A stretch of DNA of 64,000 nucleotides from Candidatus Bathyarchaeota archaeon (GCA_026014665.1 JAOZHX010000022.1:124001-188000), one strand, 5' to 3'; positions 1 through 9,418 are shown, counted from the stretch's first letter. Translations and numbers: made by a program. Notes: a model not told the origin generated them from the sequence alone.

Positions 1-699
1 TGAGTACCCAGCGTTTTCGATTGCTTTGGTCAGACAATCTAACGCTTCAGAAGTGTAAGTCATGTTTGGCGCATATCCGCCTTCGTCACCAACGTTCTTA
101 GCGCTTACACCGTAGCGTTCCTTGACGATGTTCCCCAATTCATGATAAGTCTCAGATGCCATCCGAAGGGCTTCCCTAAAGTTGGAAGCACCGATTGGCA
201 TTATCATAAACTCCTGAGGAGAAAGCTTAGTGCCAGCATGCTTTCCACCGTTAAGAACGTTGAGCATCGGAACTGGCAAAAGAGCAGCGTTTGGGTTGAG
301 ACTTAGGTAAAGTGGCAGGTTCTTGCATGAAGCCGCGCATTTTGCGACTGCCATGGATGTTGCTACGGTAGCGTTGGCGCCCAAGTTTGCTTTGTTGCTG
401 GTTCCATCGAGTTCAATGAGAGTCTGGTCTATTTCTTTCTGCAGCGTGCAGTCCAAACCGGCAAGCGCCTTAGCAATTTTCACATTAACGTTGTCGATGG
501 CTTTAAGCACACCTCTGCCGCCATATCGTCGCGGGTCGCCGTCCCGAAGTTCCAATGCTTCATGAACGCCGGTGCTCGCGCCTGAAGGTGCGATGGCACG
601 TCCCATGTTGTTACCTGCGTAAACTTCCACTTCTATTGTTGGGTTTCCTCGAGAATCAAGTACTTCCCGCGCTTTGACAGCTGTTATTCTGTTAACCAT
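1..699 (-). CDS. eno: Enolase, N-terminal part (runs off the window)
   Basis: Enolase (2-phosphoglycerate to phosphoenolpyruvate, cytosolic, Mg-dependent). About 233 codons are visible, and the C-terminal half lies beyond position 1. The reading begins MVNRITAVKAREVLDSRGNP, the classic enolase start with the DSRGNPT motif, followed by the mobile-loop segment APSGASTG, then NVLNGGKHAG and NVGDEGGYAP. The start is the ATG whose complement ends at 699. It lies 27 bases downstream of the end of the MutS-like pair on the same strand, so co-transcription is possible. Identity is certain from these motifs; only the truncation by the window edge limits the call. Confidence 0.96.
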   Translation of the reverse strand, partial: MVNRITAVKAREVLDSRGNPTIEVEVYAGNNMGRAIAPSGASTGVHEALELRDGDPRRYGGRGVLKAIDNVNVKIAKALAGLDCTLQKEIDQTLIELDGTSNKANLGANATVATSMAVAKCAASCKNLPLYLSLNPNAALLPVPMLNVLNGGKHAGTKLSPQEFMIMPIGASNFREALRMASETYHELGNIVKERYGVSAKNVGDEGGYAPNMTYTSEALDCLTKAIENAGYS

Positions 700-725
700 T
701 TCTTCACTACCCTGTTCAGTGTTAC

Positions 726-2270
726 CTATTCTGCAATATTAGTTTTCGCACTTTTAAAAAACAGGCTACTTTCCGACGTTTTGGGCTCAACGAATATTTG
801 TTTATACAAATCTTCGCCATAACTGGTTGGAAGAGGTTCGCCTTCCACCATTTTAAAGGTCCTTCGTCCATCCTCCAGTCGTTCTGCTCTAAGAAACAGG
901 GCAAAATCCAAATTACGCTGATAGAATCCCGCAGCTAAGTCAAACATGTGGGTAACGAACAAGACCTTTATGTCCGAATCTAACATTGCACAGACGATTT
1001 GCCGGGCAATCTCTGAACCTTCCCTTTCATTAGTGGATGCGAACGACTCGTTACAAAGCAGGACGCATTTTGGTTTTATCTCATCGGCAATTTTGCTCAT
1101 CCTGCTTAATTCTTCATCAAGCTTACCGCTCTTCATGGTAACATCCTCTTCACGTTTGAAATGAGTAAAAATGCCCAATGAGACGTTAGCTGAGAAACGT
1201 TCGGCAGCTACAAACATGCCGCACTGCATCATCAGATAGGCTAAGCCTACACTTCTAAGAAATGTTGATTTGCCGCCTTGGTTGGCTCCCGTTACAAAAA
1301 TGAGTTCTTTGTCATCCGCAGAAAGATCATTTGCAATGATTCTGCTTTCTAATCTGAGAGATAGGCAAATGTCGTATAGTTCCTTGGCTGAAAGTGCGGT
1401 CTTATCCACTGCCAAAGCGTCAGGGATACATGTTGGCTCACCCTTGCTTACAAGTTGTTCATGCAAGTTAAGGCAAGCAATGTAAAAGCCTAATTCATTA
1501 CGCAGCATCGTAAAGAAGTTGAGAATGTGATCAGCCGATTGCGCCAGCGCGTTAGCTACTGCGTTTATGCCTCGTTCCCTTAGCTCTGAAATCGCCCGTA
1601 TGCCGCCTTCATCTCGGTCAGCAATTTCAAAGTACAGCGGCTTTTCTCTGCTTAAGAGACGTTGCCGCCAGTTTTTCTTTTGCTCGAAGGGCTTACGAAG
1701 AGTGTAGTTGCTTCCCTTGTTGCCCTTCCCCAGTTGAGCGCTTATGAGGGTTCCGTTTGGAAACCTCAGTTGAGTCAGGTGGTCTTGGATGGTGTTTAGG
1801 TATTCGTCATCTAATTCTTCAATGATCATTTTGAAAAAGCGAACAAAGCCCTCTGAATGGAATTCGGTAGCATGCAAATCTGCAACTTGCCTTAGCTTTT
1901 TTAGAAACGGGAAAAATACTTCAAGCACTGAAATGGAGCTAGAAAGTATTGAATCAGGTGACCTAAGCATGAAGCGCCAAACGGATTTTTCAGCTTGTAT
2001 GGCTTCTAACGCTAGTGAATAGAGTTCTTTGACAACATTAGAGTGTTCTAAGCAGTCTATGAGAATTTTCTGACGATATTTAATCGCCTCTGGGTCAGTT
2101 AATGTTAACAGTATAGCCTTTTGGGAGACGTCGAATAACAACTTGTCATCGTGAGCCATTGCATTCAGGAGGGTGTTAAGTTCTAAGTCTTGTATTAGGT
2201 CTGAGGCATTGGGCGGTAACTCGGCTTCGAGATTAAAGTCCTGATTTCTGTACATGAGATAAGCTTTCAT
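726..2270 (-). CDS. MutS-like ATPase, second of a tandem pair
   Basis: 514 aa. The C-terminal half is a MutS domain V ABC-type ATPase: Walker A GANQGGKST, then FTHFKREED and SGKLDEELSRM, a Walker B-like LLCNESFAST and a downstream VTHMFDL. The N-terminal half looks like MutS core/lever helices. There is no N-terminal mismatch-recognition domain, and 514 aa is far shorter than MutS (about 800-900). The Walker B segment reads NE where MutS has DE, and the partner protein shares this. The start overlaps the partner stop by 4 bases (ATGA), so the pair is translationally coupled and probably forms a heterodimer (inference). DNA repair or recombination is a family-level guess; the substrate is unknown. 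Confidence 0.8.
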   Translation of the reverse strand: MKAYLMYRNQDFNLEAELPPNASDLIQDLELNTLLNAMAHDDKLLFDVSQKAILLTLTDPEAIKYRQKILIDCLEHSNVVKELYSLALEAIQAEKSVWRFMLRSPDSILSSSISVLEVFFPFLKKLRQVADLHATEFHSEGFVRFFKMIIEELDDEYLNTIQDHLTQLRFPNGTLISAQLGKGNKGSNYTLRKPFEQKKNWRQRLLSREKPLYFEIADRDEGGIRAISELRERGINAVANALAQSADHILNFFTMLRNELGFYIACLNLHEQLVSKGEPTCIPDALAVDKTALSAKELYDICLSLRLESRIIANDLSADDKELIFVTGANQGGKSTFLRSVGLAYLMMQCGMFVAAERFSANVSLGIFTHFKREEDVTMKSGKLDEELSRMSKIADEIKPKCVLLCNESFASTNEREGSEIARQIVCAMLDSDIKVLFVTHMFDLAAGFYQRNLDFALFLRAERLEDGRRTFKMVEGEPLPTSYGEDLYKQIFVEPKTSESSLFFKSAKTNIAE

Positions 2271-3802
2271 TTCGTTATCCTCCGTGTCAACGTTTTCTGG
2301 GTTAACCCATATTTTTGGGCAATAGCTATCGCATAAGCTAAGCCGTCTGCAGGTTTTCTCACTATCTTGTAGGTTCTTAAAGCAGGGTTTTCGGGAACTA
2401 TTGTGCTTACCAAGCTCACAGTCTTTTTGCTTAAAGTAGATAGCTCATCGATGAATGTCACGTAGACACAAAGTGCATCCAGTTCAGTGATGCGATTAAG
2501 TACTTCTTTGCCGAGAAAAATGGCGTCTTTCAACATTGCGGAAGTAAAGCTCTCGTTCACAATTATGATACTACTGCCAGTCGCTTGCTCCAAAATCGCA
2601 TGTATTCTGATAAGTTCATCCTGGAGCTTACCGCTTAGGTTCTCAAGGCTTTCTTCCCTTTCAAAATGAGTAAACAAATGATCAAACAAAAATAACTTTG
2701 CTTCCCTGCCTGGCACAGGGTAACCCAGTTTGGCTAAATAATGCAATTGTCCAAACATGCGAGCAAACGTGGTTTTACCCCCTTGGTTAGGGCCTGATAC
2801 AACGAATATCCGTTCAGGATTTTTTAGGAAGAAGTCGTTAGTCACTATGTTTGAGTGCTCATCGACGAGTTTGTTGGCTAAGGCAAGGTCAAACGTTTCA
2901 GCAGCAGAAACCTCCTTTGATTGGTCGGTCACTTGAGGATAGCAAAAATTCAGACCATCAGACTTCATCTTGTTGATAAATCCTAAATAAGCTAAGTAGA
3001 ATTGAATTTCTCTCTCAAACCTGCCAATCACAGGGTCAACATAATCCTTGTGGCGAGCGTAATAGTTCCTCAAACCAGAAAAAATATCAGGGTACAGTTG
3101 AGCGACCAAACCGAGGATTTGCTCCTCAACATGATCCATGCTGATTCGGTCATAGAAATCAACTTTATAGTCTTTAACTGCCGCCTGTTCGAATTTCTGA
3201 AATGTCCTCAAAACTTCCGCGCCATAATCTGTTTCGCCTCGGTATTCGGTTACCGTTATACGTCTTCCGTCGATGTGAATACAGTATTTTACGCTCGATA
3301 GAGAACTTTTAAGACTCTTGGTCTCATCAACCAACCATTTAAAACTATCCGATTTCACGTAAGACGAAAGGTAGTCGCGGAAAGCTAGAAAACCCTTAGA
3401 CTCTACTGCCTCATTCGAAAGCATGTTATCCAAGCGGCTGACGGCATCACAATAGATTTCCACTGCGTCTAAAAACCAGCTTTCTTTTTGGTATTCATAG
3501 GAGAGTTTGTCTGCCTGTATCAGATGCTGGCGCATTACCCTCATGTCCTCAGCGAAGGATTCGACGGCGTTTAACAACGTTTGTTTTTCGAGGTCCCGAA
3601 ATACATTATGGCGGTAGGCGATACCTTCAACATCCCTCAGCGGCATGGAAAAGAAGGGATACAGATTGTATTGTTCTCGCTTTTCGGTTATGGAAGAGAA
3701 AACTTGATTTAAATTTAAATCTCGAAAGAAGGGCGGTTCTTCCAGTTCGGTTGATTCAACGTAGCTTTGGGGCTTATCAAAAAGGATACTTTGGAAAGAC
3801 AT
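2267..3802 (-). CDS. MutS-like ATPase, first of a tandem pair
   Basis: 511 aa, paralogous in architecture to the next gene. It has Walker A GPNQGGKTT, FTHFEREE, SGKLQDELIRI and the Walker B-like IIVNESFTS, again NE in place of DE. The N-terminal roughly 300 residues are helical and MutS core-like, with no mismatch-binding domain. The ATG at 3802 is preceded by a strong ribosome binding site (GGAGG, about 10 bases upstream), which supports this start. It is the promoter-proximal gene of a run that continues through the second MutS-like gene into enolase. Short MutS-family ATPases of this kind are annotated as MutS-related proteins. A function in mismatch repair should not be assumed. Confidence 0.8.
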   Translation of the reverse strand: MSFQSILFDKPQSYVESTELEEPPFFRDLNLNQVFSSITEKREQYNLYPFFSMPLRDVEGIAYRHNVFRDLEKQTLLNAVESFAEDMRVMRQHLIQADKLSYEYQKESWFLDAVEIYCDAVSRLDNMLSNEAVESKGFLAFRDYLSSYVKSDSFKWLVDETKSLKSSLSSVKYCIHIDGRRITVTEYRGETDYGAEVLRTFQKFEQAAVKDYKVDFYDRISMDHVEEQILGLVAQLYPDIFSGLRNYYARHKDYVDPVIGRFEREIQFYLAYLGFINKMKSDGLNFCYPQVTDQSKEVSAAETFDLALANKLVDEHSNIVTNDFFLKNPERIFVVSGPNQGGKTTFARMFGQLHYLAKLGYPVPGREAKLFLFDHLFTHFEREESLENLSGKLQDELIRIHAILEQATGSSIIIVNESFTSAMLKDAIFLGKEVLNRITELDALCVYVTFIDELSTLSKKTVSLVSTIVPENPALRTYKIVRKPADGLAYAIAIAQKYGLTQKTLTRRITK

Positions 3803-4225
3803 GATGACCTTAACCTCCTAAGCTGATACTCATGCAGGTATTTGTTTTTGTCCATAGATGAATTCTTTCAGGTTACCGCCTTTTTAGCTGCATCAATTTT
3901 CTAGCCTCCGCTGTGAACAATGGCTAAAAAGCCGTGGTCTGACTGAATTAGTATTTAGTGAATACAGGTTCATCGCCATAGTTTTTTCCCAACCTTTAAT
4001 GTTTCTAGAAGCTGTTGGCTTATCTCAAGTTGGGATAAGCGGTTAAGGCGAGCTTCACCGCCAAACCAATAGCGAATTCAATGTCTTTTTAATTTTTCGG
4101 CTGAAGAGACAGCATAATACACCTAAATTTTTTATCCGTAGCTCAGTTCTTTTATGGCTCGTTCAGTTATTTTTTTTAACGGCGTTTGTTTCCTTTTTTG
4201 ATGTGAGGTTTTAGGCTTCTTCAAC
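3803..4225. other. Intergenic region without a recognisable gene
   Basis: 423 bases between the divergently placed MutS-like genes and the first dispersed-repeat copy. It holds only short open frames and a small palindrome (GGCTAAAAAGCC near 3922-3933). A T-rich run near 4170-4200 precedes the repeat. I see no RNA gene. Confidence 0.4.
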
Positions 4226-4402
4226 ATGCTGCCACACTCACACCACGACTTTTTCAACATAGAGCCATGTTGGACATGTGGAGAAAAAAGGCTATCTCAC
4301 ACACAAACAGACGCAGAAAAACAAACCAACCCAAAAAAGCAACCAAAACCACAAACCACCGTGTGGTAACCAAAAACCAGCCGCACCCACATAAAGATAT
4401 AG
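4226..4402 (+). repeat. Dispersed 57-codon small-ORF repeat, copy A (with in-frame stop)
   Basis: One of four related copies in this window (others at 14807, 18054 and 41050). From the ATG at 4226 the frame reads MLPHSHHDFFNIE, CWTCGEKRLSHTQT, then PKKQPKPQT and ends THIK. It aligns without gaps for 57 codons with copies B and C. Codon 48, a His in the other copies, is TAA at 4367-4369, and the next in-frame stop is TAG at 4400-4402, so this copy is either a 47-residue protein or a decayed one. The cysteine pair CxxC at codons 15 and 18 is shared with B and C. Arg22 is AGG here and CGC in copy C, and Leu23 is CTA here and TTG in C. Such synonymous double changes argue for coding selection. 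Confidence 0.7.
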
Positions 4403-4529
4403 TTCCTAATGGAAAATACAGCCTTTTATGAACTGATGCTATACCTAATTCATGTAAATACAGTAATCTACCTATTTTTGAAGATAATGCTTATATCAAC
4501 TGTAAGCAACCTTCAAAGTCATATTGTTT

Positions 4530-4547
4530 AGGTGATGAAGCTCACCT
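4530..4547. promoter_or_regulatory. Inverted repeat upstream of the P-type ATPase
   Basis: AGGTGA, a 6-base spacer, then TCACCT: a perfect 6-bp inverted repeat about 60 bases upstream of the ATPase start. It could be an operator or a 5'-leader hairpin. Only the symmetry is seen; function is speculative. Confidence 0.25.
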
Positions 4548-4606
4548 TCAACTGCCCGAAACGCGTTCTGGCTGATAGCTTCTGTGACAAGAAAAGTGGA
4601 TGATAA

Positions 4607-6946
4607 ATGGAGCAGAAGACTGATGCAGCGGCGGAAGGATTATCCGAAGCTGAGGCTAGTAAACGCCTTGCCAAATACGGCTACAACGAAATAAAGCAAA
4701 CAAAGACTCATCCCCTTTTAGGCACTCTCAAACGGCTTTGGGGACCAATTCCCTGGATTCTTGAAGCGGCACTCATACTCGAAATCGTTTTAGGCAAAAT
4801 AGTTGAAGCATCCATCATAGCAGGCTTACTGGTCTTCAGCGCCGTAGTGGGTGAAACACAAGAACTCCGAGCCCAGACTGCATTGAACTATCTCCGCAGT
4901 CATCTGCAGGTAACTGCACGAGCTTGCCGTGACCAAAAATGGCGGTTCCTCCCAGCACGAGAGCTAGTTCCAGGAGATATAGTTCACGTTAAAGTCGGCG
5001 ACGTAGTGCCTGCAGACATAAGAATCAGGGAAGGCACGTTGGAAATTGACCAGTCCTTCCTCACCGGCGAATCAGCTGCCGTTTCACGTTCCATTGATGA
5101 GACGATTTATTCAGGTTCAACCATCCGTCGTGGCGAAGCTATCGGAGTAGTAACGGCAACAGGTTCCCAAAGCTATTTCGGGCGGACAGCGGAATTAGTG
5201 AGGACTGCACGGTCGCCAAGCCATCTTGAGCAACTTCTCTTCACAGTCGTACGCTACCTTGCAATCATAGATTTGATTCTTGCCATAATACTTGTTGGGG
5301 CTGCTCTATGGAGTCAAGCTGACCTGCTTCCACTAATTCCGTTTTTGTTGGTGCTGGTTATAGCAACGGTGCCGGTATCGATGCCAGCAAGCTTCACAGT
5401 GGCCAACGCTTATGAAGCCCGTACACTCGCAAAAGACGGCGTGCTCGTAACAGGGTTGTCAGGTATTCAGGAAGCAGCAACGATGGAGGTTCTTTGCGTT
5501 GACAAAACAGGCACACTTACAAAGAATAAGCAGACAATCGCGGCGCTTGTGCCCTTTCCAGGGACATCGGAAAACGAACTCTTAGTATTGGCAGCCGCAA
5601 CTTGTGATGAATCAACAAGGAACCCTCTTGATTTAGCGATACTTCAAGAATTGGATAAGCGCTCCATAAAACCGTTAAGCCGACAGAAATTCATTCCCTT
5701 TGAACCAGCAACCAAACGTTCTGAAGCATACATCAATCAGGACGGCAAAAAAGTTAGAGTTGTGATGGGCTCGCCCATGGTGATTGAACAGCTTGCCAAC
5801 CCTTTGCCTAATTTCATGGTTCATGTTCAAGATCTTTCTTCTTCTGGAGCACGTGTGCTGGCAGTTGCAGCAGGTTCAGACGAGCACATGATACTTCGAG
5901 GATTGGTGGCGCTTGCCGATACGCCTCGTGAAGACGCTGCTGCACTCGTGAAAGCTTTACAGGACCTTGGCATCCGCGTGATTATGATTACGGGAGACAC
6001 GCCTGCGACTGCACGTGCCGTCGGGCAAGCTGTCGGTCTTGGCAATCGAATCGGCAACTCAGACGACAGCCTTAAAAACCCATTGCAATTTGATGGATTC
6101 GCAAACGTTTATCCCGAAGATAAATTCCGCATAGTGCAAGCCCTTCAACGTGCACACATGGTTACTGGCATGACTGGCGACGGCATAAACGATGCCCCTG
6201 CGCTTAAACAGGCAGAAGTCGGGATTGCAGTCAGTTCTGCTTCGGACGTGGCAAAGGCATCAGCAAAAGTTGTCCTAACGCATCCAGGCCTTGAAGACAT
6301 CGTTAAAGTTGTTTCGGGCGGCCGCCGAGTATACCGTCGAATGTTAACTTGGACAATAACCAAAATCGTCAGGACTATCGAGCTTGCTATATTACTGACA
6401 GTCGGTTACATTGCAACCGGAATCTTTGTTACACCATTATTCCTGATTGTCCTGATAGTCGTTATGAACGATCTTGTAACGATTACTCTGGGGACTGACC
6501 GCGCGTGGGTTTCTCCAGTACCTGAACGGTGGAATGTAAAAGGGGTTGCCAAGATCGCAGGCATACTTGCAACAGGTTGGCTAGTCTTGGCATTCGCCAT
6601 TCTCTGGGTATGCCTAAACGTTTTGAACATTCCTGTTCCTCAGGTCCAAACGCTAATGTTCGTTTACCTTATTTTTTCAGCTCAAGCGACAATCTACATG
6701 ACACGTGTAAGAGACCACCTTTGGACCTTTACACCCAGCCGTCCCGTCATAGCCGTCACAATCGGTGACGTTGTAGCAGCATCGATACTTGCAATCGCTG
6801 GAGTAATGATGACGGCTGTTCCGATTATCCTGCTGGTTGGTGTTCTTGCGGTCGTTATTGCAGGAGCGTTATTGCTTGATTACGTGAAAGTCTGGTTCTT
6901 CCAAAAAACACGGATTCTTGGAGAAGATGGAGGACAAACCGGTTGA
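4607..6946 (+). CDS. Plasma-membrane P-type H+-transporting ATPase (type III)
   Basis: 779 aa, in the size range of short PMA-type proton pumps. It has an N-terminal cation-ATPase domain, an actuator segment with LTGESAAV, the phosphorylation site DKTGTLTKN, hinge MTGDGINDAPALKQAEVGIAV and about ten predicted membrane segments. The two segments after PILEAA and the VPVSMPAS segment match proton-pump (type IIIA) ATPases rather than Ca or heavy-metal types. It exports H+ at the expense of ATP to build membrane potential or regulate pH. The start is the ATG at 4607. The gene is monocistronic or shares a transcript with the small downstream gene at 6997. Confidence 0.88.
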   Translation: MEQKTDAAAEGLSEAEASKRLAKYGYNEIKQTKTHPLLGTLKRLWGPIPWILEAALILEIVLGKIVEASIIAGLLVFSAVVGETQELRAQTALNYLRSHLQVTARACRDQKWRFLPARELVPGDIVHVKVGDVVPADIRIREGTLEIDQSFLTGESAAVSRSIDETIYSGSTIRRGEAIGVVTATGSQSYFGRTAELVRTARSPSHLEQLLFTVVRYLAIIDLILAIILVGAALWSQADLLPLIPFLLVLVIATVPVSMPASFTVANAYEARTLAKDGVLVTGLSGIQEAATMEVLCVDKTGTLTKNKQTIAALVPFPGTSENELLVLAAATCDESTRNPLDLAILQELDKRSIKPLSRQKFIPFEPATKRSEAYINQDGKKVRVVMGSPMVIEQLANPLPNFMVHVQDLSSSGARVLAVAAGSDEHMILRGLVALADTPREDAAALVKALQDLGIRVIMITGDTPATARAVGQAVGLGNRIGNSDDSLKNPLQFDGFANVYPEDKFRIVQALQRAHMVTGMTGDGINDAPALKQAEVGIAVSSASDVAKASAKVVLTHPGLEDIVKVVSGGRRVYRRMLTWTITKIVRTIELAILLTVGYIATGIFVTPLFLIVLIVVMNDLVTITLGTDRAWVSPVPERWNVKGVAKIAGILATGWLVLAFAILWVCLNVLNIPVPQVQTLMFVYLIFSAQATIYMTRVRDHLWTFTPSRPVIAVTIGDVVAASILAIAGVMMTAVPIILLVGVLAVVIAGALLLDYVKVWFFQKTRILGEDGGQTG

Positions 6947-6996
6947 GGCTACGCTTAGGGAGTAAGCGGAAATAAAACAAATAAGGGGCAATTTAA

Positions 6997-7440
6997 TTGT
7001 CAAAAGAAAATGGAAGGATTAAAGTTACGGAAATACGGACTTATGTCCCTCTTAGCCATCACTACGCCGATTTACTCGCAAACATGGCAGCTTCAATAGA
7101 ATTATGCTCATCGGTTATCGAGCTTTGGGAAGTTTGGCAGAAGGAACTAAAAGATAAAAATTCAAAGCAACTAGTCGAGCGCATGCTTATTATCACAACA
7201 AGATATCTAAACAACCCTCAAGGACGAGCTTTCAGCCTGTTTCAGCACACAAATAAACGAGAGTTCTACGAAATATCAGAAAAAATTCAAGCTATAAAAG
7301 AGATGTTGGAGAAATTCCAAATAGACCATAACCAAAAAGAGTTGTTGGATATTAAAAACAAGCTTAATCAAATGGCAGAAAACTTTAGACTGGAAATTCA
7401 GCTTTTAGCAAAATCAGAAATCGTTGAGTACACACTTTAG
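6997..7440 (+). CDS. Hypothetical helical protein
   Basis: 147 aa starting at TTG, with an AAGGGGC ribosome binding site about 9 bases upstream. The protein is mostly charged amphipathic helix with no Cys clusters, membrane segments or motifs I recognise. It follows the proton ATPase by 50 bases on the same strand, so it may be co-expressed. No function is assigned. Confidence 0.6.
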   Translation: MSKENGRIKVTEIRTYVPLSHHYADLLANMAASIELCSSVIELWEVWQKELKDKNSKQLVERMLIITTRYLNNPQGRAFSLFQHTNKREFYEISEKIQAIKEMLEKFQIDHNQKELLDIKNKLNQMAENFRLEIQLLAKSEIVEYTL

Positions 7441-7579
7441 AAGAATCAGTTTGTGCAATAAGATACATCTTTTGCCTTCCAATAACGCCTAACCATTCTT
7501 GAATTAAGCTTTTTGCAGAGGGCTAAATAGGATTTTGTAACTTGATCGTTAGGTCGCAAATCGCCTTAGTCATTGCGTG

Positions 7580-7969
7580 TTAAGCAGTTTTTTGGTTTAG
7601 GTTTTCGAACAAGTGGATTTTATGGAGTAGATAATTTGTTATATATCCAAGAAGGAGAAAAACAGCGATTAAAGCTAAGTAACTGCTGATAATGATTGGA
7701 AAGAAGAGTTTTGACCCTGCTACACCCAACATGATTGCCAAAGCCGTTAATCCCCCGTAACTATAAATAAACATTAGTTCAATCCCCGCCAACAAAACAA
7801 ATGTTTTCCTGCCTCCTAAATATTCTATGAGTACGCCTGTTAGGACTGATTGCAAAACCCAGCCTGAGAGCGGTATGTAAACTAAGAAGAAATCAACTGC
7901 GAGAAGTGACATGATGATGCTTGTAAGAGCGACTTTGAAAGCTTTTGATTTTACTGCTGATTTAGACAT
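7580..7969 (-). CDS. Small four-helix membrane protein
   Basis: 129 aa with a short basic N-terminus (MSKSAVKSKAFK) followed by four hydrophobic segments at about residues 13-35, 38-60, 63-85 and 90-115, and a basic/polar tail. The layout suggests an integral membrane protein with the N-terminus inside. I do not recognise the family. It is divergently transcribed from the DUF211 gene. Confidence 0.6.
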   Translation of the reverse strand: MSKSAVKSKAFKVALTSIIMSLLAVDFFLVYIPLSGWVLQSVLTGVLIEYLGGRKTFVLLAGIELMFIYSYGGLTALAIMLGVAGSKLFFPIIISSYLALIAVFLLLGYITNYLLHKIHLFENLNQKTA

Positions 7970-8103
7970 TGTTTAAGGTGATAGAATCAACTTTTATTAA
8001 GGCGTTTAGCCGTTTTAGAAAGAATAAGAAGGTGCGGGAGCAGTTCATTTGCTGCAGAAACCTTTATTGGAATATCAAGTGTTCCGTATTATTCGGTATT
8101 TAT

Positions 8104-8388
8104 ATGAATATCAGAAGACTTGTTCTCGATGTTGATAAAGCCATCAGCAGACCCTCACTTGTCGAGCTTAGCAATGCAATCGAATCCGTCAAAGGCGTTG
8201 AAGGCTTAAACATAACTGTTAACGAAATAGATATCGAAACAGTCGGGATGATTATAACAATAGAAGGAGAACACATGGATTACTCAGCGATAGAAAAAGC
8301 CATAGAAGATGTAGGTTGCGTAGTCCATAGCATAGACCAACTTGCCGCAGGTAACCGAATAGTGGAACACATAAAGAGGGAGCGCTGA
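8104..8388 (+). CDS. DUF211 family protein
   Basis: 94 aa from the ATG at 8104 (MNIRRLVLDVDKA). This fits the usual DUF211 length of about 90-100 residues and its opening. A longer in-frame reading from 7969 adds residues unlike the family, so I reject it. DUF211 proteins are small archaeal ferredoxin-like alpha/beta sandwiches of unknown function that assemble into rings. The gene ends 10 bases before the VIT-like transporter gene, so the two are likely co-transcribed, which suggests a metal- or membrane-linked role (inference). Confidence 0.82.
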   Translation: MNIRRLVLDVDKAISRPSLVELSNAIESVKGVEGLNITVNEIDIETVGMIITIEGEHMDYSAIEKAIEDVGCVVHSIDQLAAGNRIVEHIKRER

Positions 8389-8398
8389 ACCGTAAGCA

Positions 8399-8926
8399 TT
8401 GCCTAATCGTGAATATATTTTTGCAATCATGATGGGGCTTACAGACGGCATTCTTACTGCACTCACGCTCGCTTCAGGCAGAATCCTATATTCGCCAGAA
8501 ACAGCCAATATAAGCCTAGCAATACGCGTCGCTGTTGCATCATCGCTCTCAGGACTCTTCATCTTCTTCGTTGCCCAATACACACGCTTACGTGGAGAAC
8601 TTGTCCGCTCTGAAAAGGAATTAAACCTTACTCCAAAAGGACAGTTAGCGGCGACACGCCTAGGAAGGGCTATCTTAATGGAAACGCTTCGCGGCGCATT
8701 CATTTCAAGCATATTCACTCTGTTGGGTGCATTTCTACCCTTGGCATCTGGATTGTTATTTCCAACTTTTTCTTGGCTAACCATAGTTTTTGCTGTAGGT
8801 AGTCTGGGCTTTCTTGGTGGGGCTGCATCTCGTTTTGCGCATGGCAACCCAGTTGTATGGTCAACCGGACTAGTCCTCATGGGGATTCTTCTAACAATCG
8901 CGGGGATACAATTACAAATAACTTGA
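8399..8926 (+). CDS. VIT1/CCC1-like membrane protein
   Basis: 175 aa from a TTG start 10 bases after the DUF211 stop. The segment MGLTDGILTALTLASG resembles the first helix of VIT1/CCC1 Fe/Mn transporters (GLTDG signature). About five hydrophobic segments follow, with a cytosolic charged loop (RLRGELVRSEKEL) between helices 2 and 3 as in that family. The likely role is divalent-metal movement across the membrane. The match is weak outside the first helix, so a VIT-like protein of unknown substrate is the safest statement. It is close to a ferritin-like gene downstream, which fits iron handling. Confidence 0.65.
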   Translation: MPNREYIFAIMMGLTDGILTALTLASGRILYSPETANISLAIRVAVASSLSGLFIFFVAQYTRLRGELVRSEKELNLTPKGQLAATRLGRAILMETLRGAFISSIFTLLGAFLPLASGLLFPTFSWLTIVFAVGSLGFLGGAASRFAHGNPVVWSTGLVLMGILLTIAGIQLQIT

Positions 8927-9050
8927 ACACCTCATGCTTCTGATGCCGCCTGCTTACCGGTCAATAAAAGGGGAGAGTCATGTGGTAACATTCTGTAATC
9001 ATAAACTCTAATTTAATTGAACAATCATTTTTTTATGGAGGAAGTGTATT

Positions 9051-9359
9051 TTGCCTGATTTTGCGACTGCTTATGGAGTAAAAAGCTTAGACAAGAAGCT
9101 TTCTAAGAATGAACTTATTCGTGCGTTACGATTTAGCGTTGCAGCAGAATACGAAGCAGTTCAGATTTATGAGCAAATAGTAGAAGCCATAGACGACGAT
9201 GGAACTAAAGTGATTATTCAAGACATCATAAGTGAAGAAAAACTGCACGCTGGACAATTTTTAAGCCTTCTTTTCGACCTTGCACCAGACGAGCGAGAAC
9301 CATACGTTAAAGGTGAAGCCGAAAACAAGGAACTCAAACAGGGGATATCAAAAGAATAA
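9051..9359 (+). CDS. Encapsulin-type ferritin-like protein
   Basis: 102 aa, TTG start with a strong GGAGGAAG ribosome binding site 8 bases upstream. It has two helices carrying E-x6-YE (EYEAVQIYEQ) and EEKLHAGQF, the E and ExxH iron ligands of ferritin-like proteins. The sequence closely follows, by memory, the N-terminal ferritin-like domain fused to the encapsulin of Pyrococcus furiosus. Here it stands alone and no encapsulin shell gene is within the window. Likely role: di-iron oxidation or storage, or peroxide protection. Confidence 0.75.
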   Translation: MPDFATAYGVKSLDKKLSKNELIRALRFSVAAEYEAVQIYEQIVEAIDDDGTKVIIQDIISEEKLHAGQFLSLLFDLAPDEREPYVKGEAENKELKQGISKE

Positions 9360-9418
9360 GGAAGATGCTTCCAACTACTCGTCGCTACTGGCTAATGGGG
9401 TCTTCTAAGTTATGTTTT

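Noticed and set aside
3803-3830. C/D-box-like TGATGA ... CTGA upstream of the first MutS-like gene
   Set aside because: The boxes overlap the ribosome binding site and lack paired C'/D' boxes or terminal stems.
8284-8880. 198-codon minus-strand frame opposite DUF211 and the VIT-like gene
   Set aside because: The plus-strand genes have family motifs and start signals; the minus frame has none.
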